Assembly (NCBI GenBank): GCA_016938685.1
Contig: JAFGUD010000239.1
Location: forward strand, 1 to 33,647
DNA from: Bacteroidales bacterium
GTDB taxonomy: Bacteria > Bacteroidota > Bacteroidia > Bacteroidales > JAFGUD01
DNA: 33,647 nucleotides
Direction: 5' to 3'
Shown: piece after piece, positions 8,493 to 15,897 of the stretch
Layout of the letters: each line of letters opens with the position of its first letter
How positions within the stretch are numbered: the stretch's first letter is position 1
Notes under the pieces: model-generated
What the model was told of the DNA's origin: nothing
Database searches by the model: none
The model's input: only the letters and a program-made list of their open reading frames with translations
Translations under genes and position numbers: made by a program

Positions 8493-8573
8493 AGGTTCTG
8501 TCTTATCAATAATTTGTATTTCGCGAGGGGGTGAAATAACAAACATGTTGAGAAAGATGGGACCTTTTTTTTT
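8493..8573 (+). ncRNA. Long imperfect hairpin with U9 tail, candidate small RNA or second terminator
   Basis: Three stacked helices can be drawn by hand. 8493-8504 pairs with 8554-8565 (12 pairs, three of them G-U). 8506-8510 pairs with 8547-8551. 8513-8522 pairs with 8533-8543 with one bulged A (8538). The apical loop 8523-8532 is GCGAGGGGGT, strikingly G-rich in an AT-rich gap. A run of nine T (8565-8573) follows at once. The stem carries internal loops and G-U pairs, which suggests a selected RNA fold rather than a recent DNA palindrome. It lies on the plus strand, downstream of the amtB terminator. No RNA family was recognised and no ORF occupies it. It could be a stand-alone sRNA, a leader or 3'-UTR remnant, or simply a back-up terminator. 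Confidence 0.5.
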
Positions 8574-8670
8574 GTTAGATTATTTCAAAGAATTATATAC
8601 GCAAGAATTATCCTTAATTCAAAAAACGTCAACTAAACTATTCTTTTTATTAAAAACCAGACAAAAAAAA

Positions 8671-8694
8671 GAGGCTAACTAGATAGTCAGCCTC
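8671..8694 (-). terminator. Rho-independent terminator of the first T9SS beta-helix gene
   Basis: On the minus strand, GAGGCTGACT pairs with AGTTAGCCTC around an ATCT loop (one C/A mismatch) and is followed by eight T (plus A8, 8663-8670). It lies 23 nt after the stop of the 8717-10639 gene. The rest of the gap 8450-8670 holds the hairpin at 8493-8573 and AT-rich sequence with no coding potential that I can see. Confidence 0.85.
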
Positions 8695-8716
8695 TCTAGA
8701 AATAAAAACTTAAAAT

Positions 8717-10639
8717 TTATTTTACAATTATTTTCTGAACAGTATTAGTATTTTCAGAAGAAATACGCACAAAATAAATTCCGGTACCAAAATCAGTCAT
8801 ATCAACTTTTGTTGAATTTACATTATTCATGTCGATAGTTTTAATTACTTGTCCGTTAACATTAGTAATTTCAACATTTCCTTGTGCCTGAATAGTAAAA
8901 ATTCCATTACTTGGATTTGGATAAATTGCAACTTCACTACTAGTCGAATTCAAATTAGCTGTAGAATTAACTATTAAAAATGCCGGAGCAGAAGGAGCAT
9001 CTTCGCAAGGACCAGAAATCATACAACGAAACATATCAGCATTCATCGAAAGCATTGTTCCTGAAACAGTTAGTACGTCAGTCGTTGTGCCACTATAATT
9101 TGCGTCATCAGCTAAATCAGTCCATGTAGCACCAAAGTCTTCACTTATTTGCCACAAATACGCTTCTGCTATTTCAGCAACAACAGTAAAAGTAGCATCA
9201 CTTCCTTGGTCAACGGCGATATTTTCGGGATCGGAAGTAACCATTGCATTTGTAACAGTTTCAACAGCACCCATATCAACAGACATACCATTTATTCTTG
9301 GATTACCAACAATATCATACATTGGCATTCCCATAACCATTGTACCAGCATCAATTACCAGAGAACCACATTCAACCGAAAAATCGCCTGACATAAGATC
9401 AACGAATAAAGGATCCTCATCAATATTATTATCATAAATACCATAATTATAAAAATCTCCGCTATACATAAGAATTCCATCAAAACCATATTCTATATCA
9501 TTGTATTGAATATCGTATGATTTATCATCCAAAGCTAAAAACATATTACCCCCGTTAGTAGTAGAATCTACGTTACCTCCTATAATATTGTTATAAATTT
9601 TCACATGACCTTCATATTCTCCGGAATGGATTCCACCTCCACCATATTCTGCTTCATTACCAACGATTGTGTTATTAATAATATCAGAACTTGTTTCGTA
9701 TGTAATTTTGATACCACCACCATGATATTCGGTGTAATTTCCAAGAATTACATTACCCATTATTATAGATTTACTATATCCAGCAGTTTGAATAGCACCA
9801 CCATGACTTTCCGCATAATTATAGGCTATGAAGTTATTCATTATTAACACAGTACCATATCCACCTTGTTGAATGGCACCTCCAGCATCTTCACAATAAT
9901 TATTAGTCATTATGTTGTTTATTATTTGAGTATTTGCATAAGCAGCAGTATTGATTACACCACCATTATCTCCTGAATAATTAGAATCAAAAATACAATT
10001 ACTAATAATTACTTCGTTCCATTCATACTGATTATCATACTCACTAACATCAATACAACCACCATCATCTTCTCCGTAATTATATTTAAAAATACAATTG
10101 TCGATAAGTCCTTCAGAACCATATTGCATAGAAATAACACCACCTCTATCTCCTGAATAATTGTACATAAACATAGAATTAGTAATATAAATTTCTTTAA
10201 TGTATTCTATATAAAATACACCACCATCATCATTTTCCTTAGCAAAAGTAAACTTACAATAGTCGAAAGAAGACGGATTATTATCGTCCATATCACCAGA
10301 ACTGTTGTCGAATTCTATTCCGTCCCAACCAACATGATTATAATCATTCCAGAAGCCTGTTGTATCTGTAACAGTAAACTGAATTGTATCTCCTTCTAAT
10401 CCATTGGCTAAAATGGTACCGTCAACTTTGATTTTATAATAGTCATTAAAAACAACAACCACTCCCGGGTCAATTGTTAAAATAATATCGTCATCAATAA
10501 CAATATCCGCATCTACAAAAACTGTGTCTCCAGACCATGTGGCATTAGAATGAATACTGTCAGAAACAGTTGTGTTTTGTGCATTAGCAACAAAATTTAT
10601 CATTGCCAAGGCAATAAAAAAAGTAAAAATTTTTCTCAT
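8717..10639 (-). CDS. T9SS-secreted beta-helix protein, paralogue A
   Basis: The protein has 640 residues. A Sec signal peptide covers 1-20 (ending VANAQ). About 22-100 is an N-terminal beta module with DADIVIDDDI and IDPGVVVVF. About 105-400 is a right-handed parallel beta-helix of rungs about 30 residues long, each with a G-G-[AVGC]-I turn such as HGGAIQ, HGGGIK and GGGGIH and a NNxI ladder. About 405-460 resembles the choice-of-anchor Q segment (DPLFVD, then GSLVIDAGT, GNPRINGM and VDMGAVE). About 465-555 is an Ig-like domain (LWQISEDFGATWTDL). The last 75 residues are a type A T9SS sorting domain (VAIYPNPSNGIF ... KIIVK). The protein is exported by T9SS and the sorting domain is then removed. 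It may bind carbohydrate or act in adhesion; no catalytic site is recognised. It is unusually rich in Tyr, Asp, Asn and Gly. Confidence 0.92.
   Translation of the reverse strand: MRKIFTFFIALAMINFVANAQNTTVSDSIHSNATWSGDTVFVDADIVIDDDIILTIDPGVVVVFNDYYKIKVDGTILANGLEGDTIQFTVTDTTGFWNDYNHVGWDGIEFDNSSGDMDDNNPSSFDYCKFTFAKENDDGGVFYIEYIKEIYITNSMFMYNYSGDRGGVISMQYGSEGLIDNCIFKYNYGEDDGGCIDVSEYDNQYEWNEVIISNCIFDSNYSGDNGGVINTAAYANTQIINNIMTNNYCEDAGGAIQQGGYGTVLIMNNFIAYNYAESHGGAIQTAGYSKSIIMGNVILGNYTEYHGGGIKITYETSSDIINNTIVGNEAEYGGGGIHSGEYEGHVKIYNNIIGGNVDSTTNGGNMFLALDDKSYDIQYNDIEYGFDGILMYSGDFYNYGIYDNNIDEDPLFVDLMSGDFSVECGSLVIDAGTMVMGMPMYDIVGNPRINGMSVDMGAVETVTNAMVTSDPENIAVDQGSDATFTVVAEIAEAYLWQISEDFGATWTDLADDANYSGTTTDVLTVSGTMLSMNADMFRCMISGPCEDAPSAPAFLIVNSTANLNSTSSEVAIYPNPSNGIFTIQAQGNVEITNVNGQVIKTIDMNNVNSTKVDMTDFGTGIYFVRISSENTNTVQKIIVK
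8859..8941. repeat. 83-bp perfect direct repeat, copy 1 (other copy 10863-10945)
   Basis: These 83 bases inside the sorting-domain region are identical to 10863-10945 in the paralogue. A second identical block of 67 bp links 9186-9252 with 11190-11256 in the Ig-like region. They mark recent duplication or gene conversion between the two T9SS cargo genes. Confidence 0.9.
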
Positions 10640-10682
10640 AATTATTGATTTTTAGCATTTTTTAAAAAATTTGTTTAAAAAA

Positions 10683-10702
10683 GGAGGCTTTTTACAGCCT
10701 CC
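10683..10702 (-). terminator. Rho-independent terminator of the second T9SS beta-helix gene
   Basis: A perfect 7-bp stem pairs GGAGGCT (10683-10689) with AGCCTCC (10696-10702). On the minus strand it is followed by a T6 tract. It lies 18 nt after the stop of the 10721-12580 gene, so the two paralogues are probably separate transcripts. Confidence 0.82.
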
Positions 10703-10720
10703 TAAATTCTTGAATACTTT

Positions 10721-12580
10721 TTATTTTACAATTATTTTTTGAACAGTATTAGTATTTTCAGAAGAAATACGCACAAAATAAATTCCGCTTCCAAAATCAG
10801 TCATATCAACTTTTGTAGAATTTACATTATTCATGTCGATAGTTTTAATTACTTGTCCGTTTACATTAGTAATTTCAACATTTCCTTGTGCCTGAATAGT
10901 AAAAATTCCATTACTTGGATTTGGATAAATTGCAACTTCACTACTTGTAGAATTCAAATTAGCAGTAGAATTAACAAATAAAAATGCAGAATTAGTAGGA
11001 GCATCTTCGCAAGGACCGGCAACCATACAACGAAACATGTCTCCATTCATAGAAAGTTTAGTTCCTGCAACAGTAAGCACATCAGTATTAGTACCACTAT
11101 AATTTGCGCCATCAGCTAAATCAGTCCATGTAGCACCAAAGTCTTCACTAATTTGCCACAAATAAGCATCTGCCATTTCAGCCACAACTGTAAAAGTAGC
11201 ATCACTTCCTTGGTCAACGGCGATATTTTCGGGATCGGAAGTAACCATTGCATTTGAAATAGTTTCAACAGCTCCCATATCTATCATCATTCCATTTATT
11301 CTGGGATTTCCTGCTACATCATACATTGGCATTCCCATAATCATTGTTCCTGCATCTAATACAGCAGATCCACATTCCACAGAAAAATCACCCAACATAG
11401 GATCAATAAACATAGGATCTTCGTTAATGTTATTTTCATATACTCCATAATCATAATAATCTCCATAAAGCACAGTTATAGCATCAAAACCACCTTCAAT
11501 ATCATTGTTTTGAAGATCAAAGTATCTTTCATTTAAAGCAAAAAACAAATTTCCACCATTGGTTGTAGAATCTAAATTATTTCCAATAATATTATTTACT
11601 ATAGTAGTTATTCCGCTATATTGACCGCTATGAATACCACCGCCACCATAACCGGCTACATTTCCAATAATTGTATTATTAGCTATATATGGACTAGATT
11701 CATAACTAACTTTTATTCCAGCTCCGTGAGTACCGGAAGTATTTCCAATAATTAGATTTCCAAAAATAAATGGAGCACCATAACCACTGGCTAAGATACC
11801 ACCACCATGACCATCTGCATGATTGTCTATAATAACATTGTTTATAATACGAGTTGTAGCATAAGCAGATGTTTTAATAGCAGCTCCACCATAATAACCA
11901 CTATTGAAACACATATTTCCTTCGAAATGACAATTCTGAATGATAGGCGTTGTTGGCGAACTAGAATTATAACATCCAACACTAATAGCTCCACCACCAT
12001 CTTCGGCAGCATTATACAAAAAAGTACAATGATCAATAAATGCCTCTGATTCCTCCTGAATACCAATAGCTCCTCCTAGACCATCACAATAATTATACAT
12101 AAATACAGAACTAGTAATTGTAATATCTTTATAATAATAGATATAAAAAACACCACCTCCGTACCATTCATCTGTTTCTTTTGCAAAACTAAATTCACAA
12201 AAGTCAAAAGAAGAAGGCTCATTATCATTCATGTCACCAGAATCATTGTCAAATTCAATCCCATCCCAACCTGTATGATTATAGTCATTTCCAAAACCAG
12301 TAGTATCAAGAACAGTAAAATAAATCATTTCAGCTTCAGTACCTTCGGCTATTAAAGTTCCTTGTACATCAATTTTGTAAAAATCATTGAAAATAACAAC
12401 CACTCCCGGGTCTATTGTTAAAACAATATCGTCATCAATAACAATATCCGCATCTACAAAAACAGTGTCTCCAGACCATGTCGTATTAGCATGTATACTG
12501 TCAGAAACTGTTGTGTTTTGTGCTTTAGCAACAAAACTTATCATTGCCAAGGCCATAAAAAAAATAAAAATTTTCTTCAT
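10721..12580 (-). CDS. T9SS-secreted beta-helix protein, paralogue B
   Basis: The protein has 619 residues and the same domain order as paralogue A: signal peptide 1-20 (ending VAKAQ), N-terminal beta module, beta-helix about 105-385 with GG[AG]I turns (LGGAIG, GGGAIS, HGGGIL, HGAGIK, GGGGIH), choice-of-anchor Q-like segment, Ig-like domain, and type A sorting domain ending KIIVK. Termini are nearly identical to paralogue A down to the DNA level, while the beta-helix has diverged strongly in sequence and rung composition. That pattern suggests a variable binding face on a fixed export scaffold. It is exported through T9SS. No catalytic motif is recognised, and I cannot say what it binds. Confidence 0.92.
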   Translation of the reverse strand: MKKIFIFFMALAMISFVAKAQNTTVSDSIHANTTWSGDTVFVDADIVIDDDIVLTIDPGVVVIFNDFYKIDVQGTLIAEGTEAEMIYFTVLDTTGFGNDYNHTGWDGIEFDNDSGDMNDNEPSSFDFCEFSFAKETDEWYGGGVFYIYYYKDITITSSVFMYNYCDGLGGAIGIQEESEAFIDHCTFLYNAAEDGGGAISVGCYNSSSPTTPIIQNCHFEGNMCFNSGYYGGAAIKTSAYATTRIINNVIIDNHADGHGGGILASGYGAPFIFGNLIIGNTSGTHGAGIKVSYESSPYIANNTIIGNVAGYGGGGIHSGQYSGITTIVNNIIGNNLDSTTNGGNLFFALNERYFDLQNNDIEGGFDAITVLYGDYYDYGVYENNINEDPMFIDPMLGDFSVECGSAVLDAGTMIMGMPMYDVAGNPRINGMMIDMGAVETISNAMVTSDPENIAVDQGSDATFTVVAEMADAYLWQISEDFGATWTDLADGANYSGTNTDVLTVAGTKLSMNGDMFRCMVAGPCEDAPTNSAFLFVNSTANLNSTSSEVAIYPNPSNGIFTIQAQGNVEITNVNGQVIKTIDMNNVNSTKVDMTDFGSGIYFVRISSENTNTVQKIIVK

Positions 12581-12902
12581 AATTATTAATTTTTAAGGGT
12601 TAAAAAAAAATAAAAACATCAATTATTTTAATATACTAATCAATAAAAAAAATTATTTCAATTACTTTGCAATATATTAAAACTTACGAAAAAAACAAAA
12701 AAAAAGAACGAACCTTAGATAAACGATTTAAAAAATTCAATTTTCATAAATAACAAAAGATGCATATTCTATAATACTTTTATTTTTAAGACATTACAGA
12801 AACATAAATTAAATAATTAACAAAACTAAAATTTTATTTTTTGACGAATAACTATTCACATGACAAATGATTTTATATTTTTGGAAGCTAAAACAAAGAA
12901 AA
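12581..12902. other. 322-bp AT-rich divergent intergenic region
   Basis: This separates the minus-strand T9SS gene from the plus-strand gene at 12903. It contains long A and T runs and no convincing ORF, tRNA or stem-loop terminator. The only motif I can support is an exact -7 box TATTTTTG at 12876-12883 on the plus strand, 19 nt before the next ATG, without a clear -33. No credible promoter for the T9SS gene could be picked out on the minus strand. Confidence 0.6.
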
Positions 12903-13490
12903 ATGAAAAAAACTTTTGCATTTATAATTCTATCATACCTTTTATTACCTTGTTTTTCGCAAGAATATAAAATCATTCAGACCAACGAATATGGTTCTTG
13001 CGCTGATTATGCAATTTACCAAAAAGTTGATTTACCTGAAACAATAAAACAAGCTCTGGAATGTCCGCCTTGGGTAGATATTCAAGGTGATTTTTTAACT
13101 ACTGTAAACGAAAACGAAGTTTTGATGTACAATTTTAACACAAAACAATTATTATCTTTATTTTCTCTTTATGATGATATTGATGGAATTTCTGCTCCTG
13201 CTTGGTCTCCCGAAAAAGACAAAATTATGTTTGTTATTATAAATCAAAACATGACACACAATTACAAAGCTTTTGCAAGAATTATTGTCCTAACTTTTGA
13301 CGAAAATTACAACAAAATCATTTTAAAAGAAAAATTTGACAGACCGGTAAATTTTTCTTGCGGTTCTATTTGCTCATCTATGCCAGGAGAGGATTTTTAT
13401 TTTGTCGATAATTCAACAATAGAATTTGTTCGAAATGAAAACATTGAAGAAAGACCAGGCGTAAAAGAAAAAATCATTTTACAAAAATAA
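12903..13490 (+). CDS. Exported protein of unknown function with a propeller-like segment
   Basis: The protein has 195 residues from the ATG at 12903. An upstream in-frame ATG at 12867 was rejected because it precedes the likely -7 box (12876-12883) and would place charged residues before the signal peptide. Residues 1-20 form a Sec signal peptide (LLLPCFSQ). It contains a Cys in the h-region end (PCFSQ), but the sequence does not fit a lipobox well. The mature protein has a segment APAWSPEKDKIMFVII that resembles one blade of a TolB/PD40-type beta-propeller, plus four or five Cys (ADYA, ECPPW, SCGSIC) that could form disulfides. I do not recognise a family. It is probably periplasmic. It is in the same orientation as the small gene at 13567, but that gene has its own promoter-like sequence. 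Confidence 0.8.
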   Translation: MKKTFAFIILSYLLLPCFSQEYKIIQTNEYGSCADYAIYQKVDLPETIKQALECPPWVDIQGDFLTTVNENEVLMYNFNTKQLLSLFSLYDDIDGISAPAWSPEKDKIMFVIINQNMTHNYKAFARIIVLTFDENYNKIILKEKFDRPVNFSCGSICSSMPGEDFYFVDNSTIEFVRNENIEERPGVKEKIILQK

Positions 13491-13505
13491 TTCATCAATA
13501 TTTTT

Positions 13506-13535
13506 TTTGAAATTCCAAATTTTTACTTATATTTA
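13506..13535 (+). promoter_or_regulatory. Putative Bacteroidota promoter for the 86-residue protein gene
   Basis: TTTG at 13506-13509, 18 nt of spacer, then TATATTTA at 13528-13535 (one base off TAnnTTTG). It lies about 30 nt before the ATG at 13567. Confidence 0.5.
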
Positions 13536-13566
13536 CACGATTATTTAAACTTTAAAATAAAAAACT

Positions 13567-13827
13567 ATGGCTTATTACATTACAATCGACGGAATAAAAA
13601 TGGACAACGACTTAATTGAAGCAGCAAAAACTGCAGTTGCAGGTAGAGGTGACGGTAGAATTTCTATGGCTGATGCAGAAATGCTTTTAGCGAAAGTAAA
13701 AGATGGAGATTCTTATACAGACGTTGAAAAAGACACAATGGAACATATTCGTAAAACCTATAAATGGACAGAAGAAGCTGACGAATGGTTCAGAACAGAA
13801 ATTAGAAAATGGGCTGCCACAAAATAA
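13567..13827 (+). CDS. Small conserved-looking acidic/helical protein with EF-hand-like loop
   Basis: The protein has 86 residues, no signal peptide and no membrane segment, so it is cytosolic. It reads as a compact helical protein: MAYYITIDGIKMDNDLI at the start, a GRGDGRISMADAEML segment at 26-40, a DGDSYTDVEKDTM segment, and a Trp-rich end (EADEWFRTEIRKWA). The DGRISMADAE loop has the D-x-G-x-I-x-x-x-[DE] spacing of part of an EF-hand, but the first Asp positions are incomplete and there is only one loop, so calcium binding is speculative. The reading frame has its own promoter-like sequence and ends just before a strong bidirectional terminator, which supports a real, separately expressed gene. 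Function unknown. Confidence 0.85.
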   Translation: MAYYITIDGIKMDNDLIEAAKTAVAGRGDGRISMADAEMLLAKVKDGDSYTDVEKDTMEHIRKTYKWTEEADEWFRTEIRKWAATK

Positions 13828-13872
13828 TCTTTGAATTAGATTTGTCTATTAAAAAAACAATTTATATATACT

Positions 13873-13923
13873 AAAAATGTCATTTCAGTTAGTTACGTTT
13901 TTAACTATCAAAATGACATTTTT
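13873..13923. terminator. Bidirectional rho-independent terminator between convergent genes
   Basis: A perfect 13-bp stem pairs 13873-13885 with 13911-13923. An inner 6-bp stem pairs TAGTTA (13890-13895) with TAACTA (13902-13907) around a 6-nt loop. A and T runs flank both arms, so it can end transcription of the small gene (plus) and of the ABC exporter gene (minus). Confidence 0.88.
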
Positions 13924-13944
13924 TATTACATTATTTTAAAAAAA

Positions 13945-15765
13945 TTACACCATCTGCATATCAACCAAACGTTTATAAACTCCACCTAATTCAATAAGTT
14001 CAGTGTGTTTTCCTTGTTCTATCACTTTTCCTTCGCTCATTACGTATATTCTATCGGCATTTTTTACAGTTGATAATCTATGAGCAATAACAATCGCAGT
14101 GCGACTTTGCATTATGTTATTCAAGGCGTCCTGAACGAGTTTTTCCGATTCTGTATCAAGAGCCGAAGTAGCTTCATCAAGAATTAAAATTGGAGGATTT
14201 TTGAGCACCGCACGCGCAATACTTATTCTTTGTCTTTGACCACCTGAAAGTTTACCTCCTCCGTCTCCGATATTTGTTTTAAATCCTTCGGGTTTTTCCA
14301 TTATAAAATCGTAGGCATTTGCTATTTTAGCTGCTTCAAACAAATCTTCCTTGGTATATTTGTCAACACCAAAGGCAATATTTCCTTCAATTGTATCATT
14401 AAAAAGAATCGAAGTTTGCGAAACAACACCAAACAAATTACGCAAATTTACCAAATCAATGTTTTTAACATTAACACCATCTATTAAAATTTCACCTTGT
14501 TGAATATCATAAAAACGAGGCAATAAATCAACCATTGTAGATTTACCAGAACCTGATTCGCCAACAATAGCAACAGTTTCACCTTTGTTTACCTCAATAT
14601 TGATATTTTTTAAAACATTTCTATCATCTTCATAGAAGAAACTTACATTTTTATAATTAACTTGTGTTTCAAAATCTTTTTTAAAAACCGGATTTTGAGA
14701 ATTTACTATTTTTTCCTCTGCGTTTAGTACTTCATCAATTCTTTTTACAGCGGCCATCCCTTTTTGAATGCTGTAATATGCATTTATTGTTGCTTTTGCA
14801 GGTGGAATTACCTGCGAAAAAACGACAAGATAAGCTATAAAAGCTTCTGATGTTAATTTAGCACCGTCCCCCATTACTAATATTCCTCCAACGTACATTA
14901 TTACCATAATAATAACGGTAGCCATTACCTCACTAAGCGGACTGGCAAGCCAAACTTTTCGTTCAACTTTATTCATTACCGTAAAATATTTTTGTGTAAT
15001 TATATTAAATCCTGAAATAACTTTTTTTTCAGCATTAAAAGCTTTTATTATTCTTAATCCTGAAATATTTTCTTCGGTACTTGAAAGAATATCGCCCTGA
15101 ACTTGCTGTCCGAGATATGCCTGACCTTTTAAAGAACGTGATACCCGAATAATAATAAATCCCATAATTGGAAGAAAAACTAAAACAAAAATTGTTAATT
15201 GCCAACTAGAATAGAATAAAAAAGCCATATATAATACTACAGAAATAGGTCCTGTAAACATTAATACAAGTATATGTTGTGAACTTTGTCTAACTTCCAT
15301 TACGTCATTTGTAATACGAGACATTAAATTGCCTTTTTTTTCATCGGTAAAAAAACCTAGTCTTAGTCCAACAAATTTTGCGAACAGTTTTCGTTGATAA
15401 TCTCTTGCAACACCATTCATAAGTGGAGCCATAAAATATTTATGCATATACAAAAAACCATTTTTGAACAAAGAAGCAATAACTATAACTCCGCTAACAA
15501 AAATCAATGCTTCAACTTTTCCGTAACTTTCAATAATTCTGCTTAATAAATAAAACATATTATGCTGTAAGGCAGAAGTAGAAAATGAAAATTCTACCGG
15601 CTGACTAACCAACTTATCCGGATTAAAAAGAATTCGCAAAAAAGGTATTACCATTGTATACGAAAAAATTGCGAATATCACAGATGACGAATTAAAAAAA
15701 ACACTCAAAAAAGCATTTAATCTATATGGTTTTATTAAACTTCTAATTTTTTTAAAATCACTCAC
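13945..15765 (-). CDS. ABC exporter, fused permease-ATPase (MsbA/lipid-exporter-like)
   Basis: The protein has 606 residues and forms a homodimeric inner-membrane exporter. Residues 1-330 are the type IV (exporter) transmembrane domain with about six helices. Residues 368-606 are the nucleotide-binding domain, with Walker A GESGSGKST (402-410), Q-loop Gln450, signature LSGGQ (506-510), Walker B ILILD (526-530) followed by catalytic Glu531, and H-loop His562. All catalytic elements are intact. The length and layout match MsbA and other half-size lipid or drug exporters; the substrate is not readable from sequence. The gene is convergent with the small gene at 13567 and shares its terminator. 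The upstream neighbour, 133 nt away on the same strand, is an OmpA-family protein. Confidence 0.95.
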   Translation of the reverse strand: MSDFKKIRSLIKPYRLNAFLSVFFNSSSVIFAIFSYTMVIPFLRILFNPDKLVSQPVEFSFSTSALQHNMFYLLSRIIESYGKVEALIFVSGVIVIASLFKNGFLYMHKYFMAPLMNGVARDYQRKLFAKFVGLRLGFFTDEKKGNLMSRITNDVMEVRQSSQHILVLMFTGPISVVLYMAFLFYSSWQLTIFVLVFLPIMGFIIIRVSRSLKGQAYLGQQVQGDILSSTEENISGLRIIKAFNAEKKVISGFNIITQKYFTVMNKVERKVWLASPLSEVMATVIIMVIMYVGGILVMGDGAKLTSEAFIAYLVVFSQVIPPAKATINAYYSIQKGMAAVKRIDEVLNAEEKIVNSQNPVFKKDFETQVNYKNVSFFYEDDRNVLKNINIEVNKGETVAIVGESGSGKSTMVDLLPRFYDIQQGEILIDGVNVKNIDLVNLRNLFGVVSQTSILFNDTIEGNIAFGVDKYTKEDLFEAAKIANAYDFIMEKPEGFKTNIGDGGGKLSGGQRQRISIARAVLKNPPILILDEATSALDTESEKLVQDALNNIMQSRTAIVIAHRLSTVKNADRIYVMSEGKVIEQGKHTELIELGGVYKRLVDMQMV

Positions 15766-15897
15766 TTTATTATATTTTTAATTTAAAATAAAAAATCCAG
15801 CAAAAAACATTGCCAGAATAATCAATTTGAATATAAAGACATTTAAAAACAAAAAAATAAAGTCAACTTGTTAACAATTAGTGTTATTGGGTTAGAC

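Noticed and set aside
9600-10250. Tandem repeats in the T9SS gene as a CRISPR-like array
   Set aside because: The period of about 93 bp is in frame and reflects 30-residue beta-helix rungs; units are degenerate and coding.
12867-12902. Upstream ATG as start of the 12903 gene
   Set aside because: It precedes the likely -7 box and puts charged residues in front of the signal peptide.
15868-15877. Perfect palindrome TTGTTAACAA after the OmpA gene
   Set aside because: Too short for a terminator, no T run at the right place and no second site; not enough to call an operator.
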